64,000 nt of DNA from Nemophila menziesii (lineage: Eukaryota > Streptophyta > Magnoliopsida > Boraginales > Hydrophyllaceae), in the NCBI GenBank assembly GCA_029959085.1, contig JARWIR010000002.1, positions 43,396,233 through 43,460,232 of the forward strand, read 5' to 3'. Under the pieces are notes generated by a model, which ran no database searches, was not told where the DNA came from, and saw only the letters and a program-made list of their open reading frames with translations. A program made the position numbers and the translations under genes. Positions 1 through 10,379 of this stretch are shown in pieces (the stretch's first letter is position 1; the number at the start of each line of letters is the position of its first letter).

Positions 1-333
1 GACGGATTTCGTCTATTATCTCAGTTAAGTAAGCATGCACGACACATATGCGATTATTTAATTTTTTTTATTATAAACATTTTAAATCATTAGAAAAATT
101 AAACTTTTTTTATTGAAAAAATAATGAAATCGTCTTCTTCACACTCATATTAGAAAGAAACTAAAAAGAAATCTCTTCAACTGCCGCCACCAACTGGAGT
201 CAAGCTCGTCCCATGAGTAAACTGGTGCCCACCAAAAAAAATCTTGCTGAAGTTGACCGTGACTATCGGAATTGACTAACGTTGACCGTTGAATTTGATT
301 GACAAGAAACCGTGGTGGTGATAATATACATAC

Positions 334-559
334 GCTCTCTGTCCCAAAAATAATGTCCACTTAGTTTTTCACACAGATTGAGAAAACTAATAATTACATA
401 CAACATTACAAAATTACCCCTCATAAAGTGTCTTAATATTTTAAATATGCACTTAAAGTATGAATTTTAATTTTTTAATAATGGTAATGATGGAAAAAGT
501 TGAAAAAAAGTGTCTTGATATTGTTAAATGTACAATATTTTTGGGACACCGTAATTAGT
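334..559. mobile_element. Degraded Stowaway-like MITE (in duplicated block copy 1)
   Basis: The left end reads ctctctgtcccaaaaataat and the interior matches 28185-28413 and, in reverse, 32969-33219. The latter keeps the typical cggagggag terminus next to TA. The terminus here is eroded (ggacaccgtaattag). It is non-coding and about 225 bp, the size of this MITE class. It was present before the block was duplicated, because both copies carry it. Confidence 0.65.
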
Positions 560-665
560 AAGGGGATATAAGAACGAATGGAATGATTGTTTTGTTTTAT
601 TATTTGTTATATAAAGATATTTTAATTAAAAAAATTATTTGCTTAGCCTTGTTCTAGAAAACGTT

Positions 666-925
666 GTATGGAAGAACCACGAGAGGAGATAACCATCTTC
701 TTTGACAACCTTGAAATAATTCAAGGTATCAAAAAGGTGTCGCCAGTCAAATGAGGCCCAGACTATGGATCACGCAGAATAAGAAGCTGGCAACTAAAGT
801 TTGTCCGGTTTGTTTCGAACATATTCTGCGACAGTTTACTGGTCGAGTAGACATTCTAGCAAAAAAGTTAGGCACAGGGCATCGAGGGAACAAGAGCCAT
901 GACAAATGTGTTATGTCAATTTTCT
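666..925 (+). pseudogene. RNase H-like (RVT_3 type) domain remnant, copy 1
   Basis: The translation of this stretch parallels the better preserved copy at 28558-28854. It holds the C-terminal part of a plant RNase H-like domain: a DNLEIIQGIK-like segment, a Trp/Ile-rich helix, and a segment like the usual F.H.PR..N..AD.LA..A tail. Here a TGA codon falls near position 752 (after SPVK) and further substitutions break the frame. Such domains occur in plant LINE-derived and host RNase H-like proteins; nothing upstream shows which. Certainly non-functional in this copy. Confidence 0.6.
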
Positions 926-1350
926 AGACTAGGAATAGATTAATTGTAATTATCTGAAATTTCTTAGATGTAAAAAAAACAATTATGTTGGGCCTAGAAT
1001 TATTCCAATAAAAAATGAGGTTATGGTTCCATGGATGGAGGAGGCCTTGTCCAAACAAAAATGTGTATTAATATATGAAATGAACTCATTCAACTAGTCA
1101 TTTTATTGACTTAATTTAAACACTTAATTCTCTTACATTACATTTACCATTGCTCAAATGCAAAATCATCAAGCCTCCGCCTCTGTCAGCTACTCCACGA
1201 CTCACAGTTGGGCTTAGTGCAGTCTCTTGATTTTCAGAGAGCCAACTCATTTATTATATATGCAGTCTTCCTTCAGCTAATGAGTCATGACCCACACAGG
1301 CCGCCGCACTCTCCGTACCTCCTTATAAAGGTAATTCTAATTAATAAATC

Positions 1351-1363
1351 AAATATTTTAGGT
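1351..1363 (+). repeat. Target-site duplication, 5' side of LINE
   Basis: The 13-mer aaatattttaggt occurs exactly here and again at 7742-7754 straight after the poly-A tail, as expected for target-primed reverse transcription. A longer imperfect repeat (gtaattctaattaataaatc, then caaat) also flanks both sides, so the duplication could be about 30 bp with later changes. Confidence 0.75.
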
Positions 1364-1594
1364 GATCTAAGATTATAAGTCAAGAAAAAATCTTACAAAA
1401 TGCTCTCTTCTCTCTCCTCTCTCCAAAACACCACCACCACCACCGATATAATCCTTTCACCACCATAATCACCAATACCATAGATTTCTAAGCTTTCCCT
1501 ACTAAAATCATAAGCTTGAAATCACCAAACCTCCTCTCTTCTTCATCACAATTTTTCTCTTCTTCATCACCTCTGTTTTTCTATCCCTTTACTA
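1364..1594 (+). other. LINE 5' UTR
   Basis: About 230 bp between the target duplication and the ORF1 start. It is rich in CT tracts and contains a short CAC run near 1432-1443. Plant and animal L1 5' UTRs carry an internal promoter. I see no diagnostic TATA box that would place one here, so promoter activity is inference from family knowledge only. Confidence 0.6.
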
Positions 1595-3424
1595 ATGATG
1601 AATTTCTACTCAAAAAATCACCCCCTCGCCGGAGATGATTGTCTCACTGTAACACCTGAAAACAATCCTAAGTATAAAATTGCGGAAGAGTACAAGCTTA
1701 TTGCTAAGCTTCTTAACAAAGAGCCTGTTAATTTCACCTTCATAAGAAACCATATTAATAAACATTGGAATCTTACGGAAGAGGTTGAAACAGAGAAGCT
1801 CGCTACCAACTCAGTGATTATTAAGTTTAAGAATGCTAAAGATCAACAGACAGTTTGGGAACAAAGGCCTTGGACTGTTATTGGTAAACACTTTGCCATT
1901 AACGAGTTTAAGAAGAACACTTTCAACAAGGTTACACACACAACACTATGGGTCCAATTAACAGGTACTCCTATAAGTGTTTTATCTGAAAATTGCTTAC
2001 GAAAAATCATGGAAAACATAGGAAAAGTTCATGCTATTAAGTTACCAGAAACTCAGATTAACGATGAACATTCAATTACTAAAATCCGTGTGGATTGGAA
2101 TCTACAAAACCCACTTATAGCGGGCTTTAACTATTTTGAAGAAGACAACACAAAATCATGGATTAATTTCAAATATGAAAACATTGGACAAGTATGCTAC
2201 GGATGTGGGTTATTCGATCATGAGGAATCGATGTGTAATAACACCAAAGTAAATCCAAAACTAGGAAATTGGATTAAAATATCAACTCGTGGTCCATCGA
2301 AATCATCATCGTTCTTTAAAGAAACCAACAATACAAAAGCAAAAAAGTACATGAATGATAGTAAATTCAACAATGGAGGTAAGATTACCTTCAAACCGAG
2401 TTGGAATCACAAACTCGGTAAACAGAACTCACTGAGTTCAAACAAATGGATTAACGGCAATATCAATAACGCCGTTAACAAGGTACAGGTACAAATGGAT
2501 ACCAAAATGAAGGACACCGTCCCACCACCAATTTTTGAATTTAATGGACAAAAGGACGAGAGTACTATGGAGGTGGGAGGAAAGAGCACGAATGGTACAA
2601 CCTCATCGGTTAGCTACGAAGAAGAAGACAAAATGGAAAAGCGGACCAACATTTTGGAAAAGGAAAATAAATTATCCCAACTGGCCCAAGTCATGGCCCA
2701 AAAATTAGAAAACTCTCCAAAGCCCATTGATATAAATGATATTTCATTTGGGTCTTTCCCAAGCCCAAATCAAGGGGGTCCAACACCCGATTATAAAAGC
2801 CCAATTTCTAATAACAAGAGCCCACCCCCTAACGGGACAACCCATTTACTAAACACCCAAGTAACAAACGCCCAAGTCCTTAACCCAACACCCACCTTAC
2901 TCTTTAATGACCCTAATCAAACCCCGGTCTCTAACCTAATCCCAAATCACTTCTCATCTACCCCGATCCCAATCGTTAACCCTAACCTCCCCGCTACACC
3001 TCCTCAATCCACAACCACCACCCCACCACCTCCTCCACTCAACCAGTTAGAACATCAACCTTCCAATGACAACATCTCTCAAACTTATCCTCTTTCTCTA
3101 TCTGAAAACCCGAACCAAACAAGCACAAAAATTAAAACATCACTCATTACATCGGAATATGAAAGTGAGGATGAAGAGATGTTTGATTCTAGAATCTCTC
3201 TATCTAATAAAAGCAGAAGGCAGAAGGAAAAGAAGGCCTTTTCGGAAAAGAATAGGCGTATTAAGATTTGGAATCAACGATCGATTGCAAAAAATCAAGT
3301 AACAAATGGAGTAGATACGAGCACGGAATCTGAAGGTAACTCTATCTCTCTACGGGATGAACAACAAACTGAAGAAGGTGAGGTTTGCGGGATTGACCGT
3401 AATCAATCCCACCAAGTACAATGA
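1595..3424 (+). CDS. LINE ORF1 protein (DUF4283-like, CCHC zinc knuckle)
   Basis: The 609-residue product is the nucleic-acid-binding partner of ORF2 in plant L1 elements. Residues about 30-200 resemble the DUF4283 region found in plant LINE ORF1 proteins (pattern VIIKFKNAKDQQTVWEQRPW near residue 75). A CCHC knuckle, CYGCGLFDHEESMC (C-x2-C-x4-H-x4-C), follows at about residue 201-214. The rest is a long basic, then Pro/Thr/Asn-rich, low-complexity linker with a Lys/Arg-rich cluster near residues 540-570. ATGATG at 1592-1597 gives two adjacent possible starts; the frame is open from the first. The stop codon overlaps the ORF2 start as ATGA. The frame is intact. It forms RNA particles with the LINE transcript by family knowledge; this copy's activity is unknown. 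Confidence 0.92.
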   Translation: MMNFYSKNHPLAGDDCLTVTPENNPKYKIAEEYKLIAKLLNKEPVNFTFIRNHINKHWNLTEEVETEKLATNSVIIKFKNAKDQQTVWEQRPWTVIGKHFAINEFKKNTFNKVTHTTLWVQLTGTPISVLSENCLRKIMENIGKVHAIKLPETQINDEHSITKIRVDWNLQNPLIAGFNYFEEDNTKSWINFKYENIGQVCYGCGLFDHEESMCNNTKVNPKLGNWIKISTRGPSKSSSFFKETNNTKAKKYMNDSKFNNGGKITFKPSWNHKLGKQNSLSSNKWINGNINNAVNKVQVQMDTKMKDTVPPPIFEFNGQKDESTMEVGGKSTNGTTSSVSYEEEDKMEKRTNILEKENKLSQLAQVMAQKLENSPKPIDINDISFGSFPSPNQGGPTPDYKSPISNNKSPPPNGTTHLLNTQVTNAQVLNPTPTLLFNDPNQTPVSNLIPNHFSSTPIPIVNPNLPATPPQSTTTTPPPPPLNQLEHQPSNDNISQTYPLSLSENPNQTSTKIKTSLITSEYESEDEEMFDSRISLSNKSRRQKEKKAFSEKNRRIKIWNQRSIAKNQVTNGVDTSTESEGNSISLRDEQQTEEGEVCGIDRNQSHQVQ

Positions 3425-4956
3425 TACACCTAAGCTGGAACGTTCAGGGGATTGGCACGCCCCTGACGGTCCAGACCCTCATAGATATCCGTAATAGATA
3501 TCACCCAGAGGTAATTTTTCTCTCTGAAACTAAAAATTCCTTCTCTGTTCTTAAAAAACTTGAAAAGCCCCTTCGTATGTCCCTTATTACTACTGTGGAA
3601 CCCGTAGGTTTAAGTGGGGGATTGGCTATCTTTGCTATTAATAAAGACAATATTAAAATCCTTAGTAAATGTGAAAACTTTATCAACTGTGAGATTGAAA
3701 AATTGGATGGCACTAAGTTCAGCTCAACATTTATCTATGGCTCTCCCTTAGATAATAATAAAGACCTTTGCCTGGAAAGTATTAAACTTTGTAAGCCTAA
3801 TAATAACTTGGCTTGGAATCTTATAGTCGATTTTAATCTGATTAGAAATTCGGGTGAAAAAATTGGAGGTAACATATGTAATAAGAAAAATATGAAGAAA
3901 TTCAACAATTTTATTAAAAACCTTGAACTTATGCAATTAGACAATAAAGGTTGTGCCTTTACTTGGTCTAATAGAAGAAACAAGGATAAACTTATTAAAA
4001 TGTTACTGGACAGAAGTTTGAATAATAAAAATTGGTCAGACCTGTTCCCAAATGCTTGGGTCAATGCTCTTCCAGCTGTAGGCTCTGACCATAGCCCCTT
4101 AATACTCCACCTTGAGGTAAACAATGATAAGAAATATAAAAGATTCTACTTTGAGAATTTTTGGGTAGAAGAAAAAGAATGTTTAAATATTATAGAAAAT
4201 GTTTGGAAATCAAGGAATACCATTAACACTATATCTAAAGGTAACCTACTGACCAAGCTTAACATGTGCAAAAGAATCCTGATTGTCTGGAGTAAAAGAA
4301 AATTTAGAAATACTAAACAAAAAATTGATCAGTATATGGAAAAATTGAAAATGATTACCAATAGTAAATTTAATAATGATACTGATAAAGATGAATATAA
4401 ACTTATTGTAAAAGAAATTGAGACCCTTTGGAAAATAGAAGAAGAATTCTGGGCAGCTAGATCTAGAATAACTTGGTTAAAAAAAGGGGATAGAAATACT
4501 TCATTTTTTCATGCTGCTACTAAAGAAAGAAGGTACTATAATAAAATTTCAACCATTATGAATGACCAGGGCATTTGGCTTAACAATCAAACTGAGGTTA
4601 ATCAAAATATTCTTGATTACTTTAATAATATATATAACTCAGTGGGCCCTCAGAATTTTGAACCTATTTTAAAGATTATCAAGCCTAAGGTTACTAAAAC
4701 TATGAATGAGATTCTTCTTAAGCCTATTCTTATAAAAGAGGTGGAGATGGCAGTCTCTGAACTAGGAGCCTTTAAGGCTCCAGGTCCAGATGGCTACCCT
4801 GGCTTCTTTTATAAGAACTACTGGACAATTATTAAATTGGATGTTATAAAAATAATTAATGATTTTTGGTATAATAATGGTAGTCTTGAATATCTTAACC
4901 ATACATTTATCTCACTCATTCCTAAAATACAAAAACCTGGCAGTATAGGCCCATAA
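3421..4956 (+). pseudogene. LINE ORF2, 5' part: endonuclease and start of reverse transcriptase
   Basis: The frame starts with ATG overlapping the ORF1 stop and opens MIHLSWNVQGIG, the normal start of a plant LINE AP-like endonuclease. Visible endonuclease landmarks are the Asn of SWNVQG, the Glu of LSETK, DFN (preceded by Val where Gly is usual), LLDRSL and SDHSPL near residue 224. A linker of about 200 residues leads into the RT entry motif FKAPGPDGYPGFFYK near residue 458. The frame then hits TAA at 4954-4956. The next RT segment continues in another frame from 4947, so a few bases were lost around 4940-4950, at the point where plant LINEs carry a short motif just before RPISVSN. The full-length protein cannot be made from this copy. 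Confidence 0.92.
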
Positions 4957-7685
4957 GTGTTTCTAATTTTATTTACAAAATAATTGCGAGGCTTTTAGTC
5001 AATAGACTACAACCCTTTATGAATACAATTGTAAGTGATACACAAACTGCCTTTATCCCAGGTAGAGGCATACAAGAAAACACCTATATTACCCATGAAG
5101 TATGCACCTATTTAAAAGAAAAGAGAAACTCAAAAAATTATAGTATTATTATAAAAGCTGATTTACAAAAAGCATATGAGTTTGTAGAATGGGATTTCCT
5201 ACAAAAACTCATGGAAAAACTCGGTTTTGACCCAATGTGGATTAAAAAAATTATGAATTGTATAACCACTGTCTCATACTCAATTTTGATCAATGGGCAG
5301 CCTAATAAACTTAATAAACCCCAAAGGGGTTTAAGACAAGGGGACCCCTTGTCCCCTCTCATCTTTTGCCTTATCACCCAAACTTTAAATGATTTGATTC
5401 AAAATAAAATTGAAAATGATCTACTTGATGGTATTAAAATCTCTAGAAATGGTCCCTCTTTAACCCATCTATTATTTGCTGATGATAGCGTTTTCTTTCT
5501 CAAAGCAAACCACAAAGATACAAATAGCTTTAATGATATAATTACGAAATTTGGGTTCTCAACAGGACTTACATTAAATTTGAATAAATGTGGGGTGAAG
5601 TTTAGTGCTAATACACCCCATTACATTCAACATATTTTCGCTTCTAGGGTAAATATGAATATTACTAATAATCTTGGCCCATATCTAGGCCTACCTACAG
5701 ATTGGGGTAGATCGAAAGTGAGAGAATTAACCTGCCTTATTGAGAAAGCTATAAAAAAAACCCAAAACTGGAAAAATCTTTATCTCTCGGAAGCAGGAAA
5801 AGAAATCCTAATAAAATCAGTTTTACAAAGTATACCAAATTATTTTATGTCCTCTTTCTTGTTGCCTAAGAAAATATGTGATATAATTACAAAAGTAATT
5901 GCTAAATTCTGGTGGGAAAATAAGTCTAATAAGGGTATTCATTGGACTAAATGGCAAAATTTAACCTATAGTAAATTTAGTGGAGGTTTGGGTTATAGAG
6001 ACCTAAACACTATGAATGTGGCTTTACTTGCTAAACAAGCTTGGAATCTACTTGATAAGAAAGACTCACTTCTTTATAAATTATTAAAAGAAAAATATTT
6101 TCCAAATAATCACTTTCTCCACGCAAAATTAGGTAGTATATCATCTTGGGGATGGAGAAGTCTTTTAGTAGGGAGAGATGCTATAAAAAACCATTTAAAA
6201 TGGAAAATTGGGGATGGAGAAAGTATAAATCCCCAAATTGATACTTGGCTCTCATCGAATTTAAATGTTACAAAGCCTAAGGACAACAATATTACTAAAC
6301 TAAAAGAATTATTCTACCATGAGGAAAGAAGATGGGATTTAGAGAAAGTTAAAAAGAATTTTAACTCAATGGATTATGAAATTATTAGAAAAACATTTAT
6401 ACCTCTTGTTAAAAGTGGTGATAGATTAACTTGGACCCTTAGTCCTAATGGACTATTCTCGGTTAAGGAATGCTACCATCATTTAATTTCTGAAAAAATT
6501 AAAGAGAATGAAATTAAGAAGCCATCCAAACCATCTACTTCACACACTACTGACCCCATGGTTTGGAAGGCTATCTGGAATATGAAAACACCCCCCAAAA
6601 TTAAGAATTTTATTTGGAAGGCAATAAAAAATGTGTTACCAACTTCGGAAAATCTATTCTTAAGAAAATGCAGAGATACAAGCTTATGTATTATCTGCAA
6701 TAAAAACATTGAGAATGTGGAGCATATATTGTTTGATTGTGATTGGGCACGAGCCACGTGGCTAGCTTCACCTCTTTCGTTAAAAATCAGCAACCACTCC
6801 AAGAAATTGGATGTCTGGATGGCTGAAGTATTAAAGGACTTGAAAAAATCAAGTAGTAACTTTATATACCCGGTTGAAAGGATATGTATTTTAGCATGGC
6901 ATATTTGGAAGGATAGAAATGCCTATATTTTTAATAATACTAAATTGGACCCCATGAATACTATAAAGAAAGCTGAGATCACTTGGAAAGAACAGCTTGA
7001 ATGCGCAGAAAATAAAATAAGAAAAGGAAATATGTGGGAAAACCAAATGGAAATTAAGAACAAGGCTGAGAAAGGTATAAAAAACCCTTATGATGTTAAT
7101 AATAAACTGAAGGAAATACAAATACAAACTCATCCCATGCAGGGGTGTAATATAACAGCTAACTCTCCATTACGAGAGCAAAAGTTAGCTAGTAAATGGA
7201 TACCTCCCTCTAAGAACTCTATAAAAATTAACTGTGATGCATCATATACTAAAAATGGTTCCAATATTGCGTGTGTTGCCAGGGATTATAAAGGACAAGT
7301 GCTTCGTTGTCAAGGATGGAGAATTCATGCTGATAATTGCTTGGAGGCTGAAGGTCTAGGGGTTCTAAAAGCCTGTCTATGGGCTAAGGAGCTCAACAAC
7401 TTCCACTGTATAGTGGAAAACGATAACCTCACTCTCATGGAGCCATTGATTAGCAATTTTCCTTTCTCTTCTCCTTGTATTGCGAATTTAGTTAGAAGTA
7501 TTTACTTTATTTCTGAATTATGTAATCCATCTTTTTCGTTTGTTAAAAGAGATGGAAATAGAGTAGCGGATTGGATTTGCAAAAATTTGCCTTTAGGTGA
7601 GTCTTATGACTTTTGTGCAAATCCCTTCCCAACTAGACTTGTTAAACTGTTAAGCCTTGATTTGTCCCCTATGGGGATAGGCTAA
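4947..7685 (+). pseudogene. LINE ORF2, 3' part: reverse transcriptase, Cys/His region, RNase H
   Basis: Starting at RPISVSN (4947), this frame is open for about 912 residues. RT motifs in order: KADLQKAYEFVEW (usual KAYD.VEW, metal-binding Asp present), RGLRQGDPLSPLIF, then the catalytic LLFADD near 5476-5493. A zf-RVT-like segment follows: MKTPPKIKNFIWK, then C..C and EHILFDC near 6690-6740. The C-terminus is an RNase H domain of the RVT_3 type with INCDAS (7231), EAEGLG (7345) and ENDNLTL (7420), ending HRDGN-like RDGNRVADW. Everything needed for catalysis is visible, but it is separated from the endonuclease by the frameshift near 4950. An internal ATG (5019) would give an 888-residue product lacking endonuclease. 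Confidence 0.92.
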
Positions 7686-7744
7686 CTTTATTTTGTAACT
7701 ATTGGTTTTAATATATAAGCGTTTAGAACAAAAAAAAAAAAAAA
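7686..7744 (+). other. LINE 3' UTR and poly-A tail
   Basis: A very short 3' UTR of about 45 bases is followed by an uninterrupted A tract at about 7730-7744. A long pure tract fits a recent insertion, since such tails erode quickly. Confidence 0.85.
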
Positions 7745-7754
7745 TATTTTAGGT
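7742..7754 (+). repeat. Target-site duplication, 3' side of LINE
   Basis: Exact second copy of aaatattttaggt from 1351-1363. Downstream sequence resumes the duplicated block (compare 30796 onward). Confidence 0.75.
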
Positions 7755-7794
7755 AATTATAATTAAAAAATCAAATCGTTTTGCAGAATATGGA

Positions 7795-7985
7795 TTATTT
7801 CGCCTAATATAGGGACCTATATCGTAATTATTTGAAAAGAATTTTGTTGTTTTGCATATTATAGGGACTTATTATGTAATTAGTTCAAAATATAGGTTAT
7901 TTTGCATTTATAGGGACCTATAATCCCAAATCATAGGGACCTATGATGTAATTTTGTAAAATATAGGGATTTGTATGGTAATAAT
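7795..7985. repeat. Degenerate tandem repeat of tatagggacctat units
   Basis: The phrase atatagggacctata followed by a gtaatt/ttgcaaaata stretch recurs about five times with a spacing of roughly 35-40 bp. The same patch is at 30830-31025 in copy 2, and related units build the fold-back structure at 13205-13675. Confidence 0.7.
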
Positions 7986-8279
7986 ATCACACTGCCCCTT
8001 GACCTTGGTATCCCAACAAAAACTCCCTACATAGCCCATGTAAGTGACTAATGGTTCTTTTAATTGACTTAAGTTAATAATAACGATTCAGTATCATCTT
8101 CCACTATCTTTCACCATTTCAAGGAAGAAGGTGAGCTTTCTCAGCAGTGTGTTATACTATTGTGCACATGTGTCTTAATTGCATAATATCACCATATTAA
8201 ATATAAATATAAGCGTCTTTGTGTATAAAATCTAGATTAATACTAAATTGGAAAAAAAAAATTTAACATAGATTTGATG

Positions 8280-9405
8280 CTTTCAATATACACATGCCCA
8301 TCTACAAAATAGTGACTTATTGTAATGTCAAGAATAAGGTCAATGACCATGTCATTTTAGTTCCCCATCAACAATAATAAGTATGATGGTAAGATTTACT
8401 AAGTTTAGCAATCCCCCTTATATATTTCTGTGGTATGTTTCTGGTTGAGATTCAATTCTTCTAATGCTTTAATCTACATGATCACAATCCCTTGGCACTT
8501 GATGATGTTCGATATTCAGTTGTAAAAAAGGAGAGAAGCAGAGCAAGAGCGAAATCCCTTTCTCTAGATATATTATCACCTACTGCCTTGAAAGGGCTCC
8601 TTCTCTTAAATCTATAATCATTGAAATTCCTGAAGTAAATTACACTTATATTAGTTTTTAAATATCTATGCAACCTTATACAAACTAAGAAATTTAAATT
8701 AAATTTTTCACATATATGTATATTTTTCAGGCATCCAAATTAGAATAGCGTAAATAGAGACATTGATGCGGGGTCTCGTCTTCATCTGGAATAATGAAAA
8801 AAGATCGAAGGACGTGATTGGGTTGGTAAAAAGTGTTTTGTCCATAGACTGGAGATTTTCTCCTTGTAATAAGTTATAGCTTAACTTCTTAACTTCAGAT
8901 TTATTATACTACTCTAGTATATGAGACTTTGTCTTTGTTGTATATTTCCCCTATTGGGATCGGATACTTCTAATCTTGTCTATATAGACATTTTCAACTT
9001 TTTATTTCTATGAATGTAAAATGAATTGGTTTATAATGTATAATCAGTGAAAGGCCACATACTATAGCGGCTCCATTCATCTCCAAAGCAGATACTGTCA
9101 TAAAGCTATTAGAATGGCGCAACTATAATATAGTAAAAATTTCAGTATCTTGAAAACTTGTGTGCCTTCATCATGTGGGTAATGGTTGTAATAATAAGGT
9201 ATATTAGTGAGATATATGTATCAAGGGAATTACTTTGTTGTATATGTACTCATGGTTACTAGAAAAAAGTAATCCGTGTTAATATATAGTGAGTAATAGT
9301 TGGTATTGTCCTTCTAATATGCATATTGTTAGTGATTTGCTAATTATCTTGGAATCTCATCAATCTCTATTTGATGTTGTCGACAATCTTGGAGAGAGTG
9401 ATGAG
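8280..9405. other. 1.1-kb segment present only in block copy 1
   Basis: Copy 2 goes directly from its equivalent of about 8279 to its equivalent of 9406 (around 31330-31355). This block is therefore either an insertion in copy 1 or a deletion in copy 2. I find no clear terminal inverted repeat, LTR or long reading frame in it. Nothing recognisable is encoded. Confidence 0.55.
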
Positions 9406-9962
9406 TAATATTTTTAAAGTTATGTAACTTTTATTGTTTTTGAAAGTAACTATAATTATCTCAAACCAGAGTGAACATATGTTCTTATCCATTCCTTGAT
9501 AGAGCTTTTACGCCATTCAGAATAATCCGCAGCTCCATCAGACGTAATAAAATGTATATGCAAGCAAAAAAGCTCTCAGCTCCTGCATTAACATCTTTTC
9601 CCAAATGAAAAAGGGCAAACAAGATGTAGGCTATGAAAGTTACACCATGACCTCCATTACTCATCAACTTGTTTCTTTATTAACCTATTAACATTTAATG
9701 TTTTTTTAATTTCCTTACACCTTCTTTGAATAATATAGGAATGTGTATAAAATCTAACCTTACACAACTTCCTACATTAGCCATTGAAAAAAATCTCCTA
9801 TTAGATATCCTTTGATATATTACTTAATAATAATGCTTCAAGGGAACCCATTTAGGAAATTATTCTGATTTTAATTTAAATATATTACTTAAGGCTAGTT
9901 CATTCACCATTTTATGATGTATAATTAACATAGATGTCCGAGCATACTTGGTGACAATAAAT

Positions 9963-10379
9963 TTTTACTTAAGAAGAGAGTAAAAAACTCACTTCAAACT
10001 GGTTACATTATACCGACCCTAAGCTTACATTATAACCGAAAAGACCTTAGGATTACTTATTACATGGTTAAGTAAGAATAAACTGATTAGGGAGTAACTA
10101 TGTATACCATTGGATACTATGATAGGTGAACACCCTATAGCCACCATATCAGCCTAAGTGAAAGTCAATCCTTCTTGCATTGCAAAACTAATATAATATT
10201 TAACTTATAATGTGTTAGATTGTTTGTATTAGTTATTAGATATTATTACACGAGACTTTTTAGGATAATGCTTTGAGATCATTCATTATTTTCTATTCTT
10301 CTTCTTTGATTAGTTGGACTTAGACTCCTAGTTTAGCTCTTGTTTTATCGGGATGACAAAACTTTGAGTTGGCGGGTAT
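9963..10379 (+). mobile_element. Athila-like 3' non-coding fragment with PPT, plus strand
   Basis: This matches 35155-35600 on the plus strand and the reverse of 40292-40720: shared phrases such as ccttaggatt...acatggttaag and ccattggatactac. It ends in a purine-rich PPT-like tract (actttgagttggcgggtat, 10361-10379) directly before an LTR start. It is a truncated 3' end of an Athila-type element; gag and pol are absent upstream. Confidence 0.65.

Larger units (their letters stand above)
1..1350. repeat. Duplicated host-derived block, copy 1, left part
   Basis: This stretch matches 27855 to about 30800 almost colinearly: the same poly-T/A lead-in, the same MITE, the same RNase H-like remnant and the same run ending just before the LINE. 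The copies differ by many substitutions and small indels, so the duplication is old. The copy resumes after the LINE at 7755. The window starts inside it, so its left edge is not visible. There is no intact gene in it. Confidence 0.8.
1364..7744 (+). mobile_element. L1-type LINE retrotransposon, nearly full length
   Basis: This is a non-LTR element of about 6.4 kb. It has a pyrimidine-rich 5' UTR, ORF1 (1595-3424), ORF2 (3421-7685, broken once), a short 3' UTR and a poly-A tail (7730-7744). A perfect 13-bp target duplication flanks it. The domain order (CCHC knuckle ORF1; endonuclease, RT, zf-RVT-like Cys/His region and RNase H in ORF2) is that of plant L1 elements. The paralogous block at about 30781-30850 lacks the element, giving an empty site. 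ORF1 and most of ORF2 are open, so insertion is recent compared with every other element in the window. Confidence 0.95.
7755..9962. repeat. Duplicated host-derived block, copy 1, right part
   Basis: Continues the match to copy 2 (about 30796-31990): the tandem-repeat patch at 7795-7985, the segment around 8000-8170 (cccaacaaaaactccctac and onward), then 9406-9962, which matches about 31355-31990. Between these, 8280-9405 has no partner in copy 2. At about 9963 the match stops and Athila-like DNA begins. No coding capacity is seen. Confidence 0.75.

Noticed and set aside
9485..9667. Minus-strand 60-codon frame in duplicated block
   Set aside because: The equivalent region of copy 2 (about 31480-31640) does not preserve the frame.
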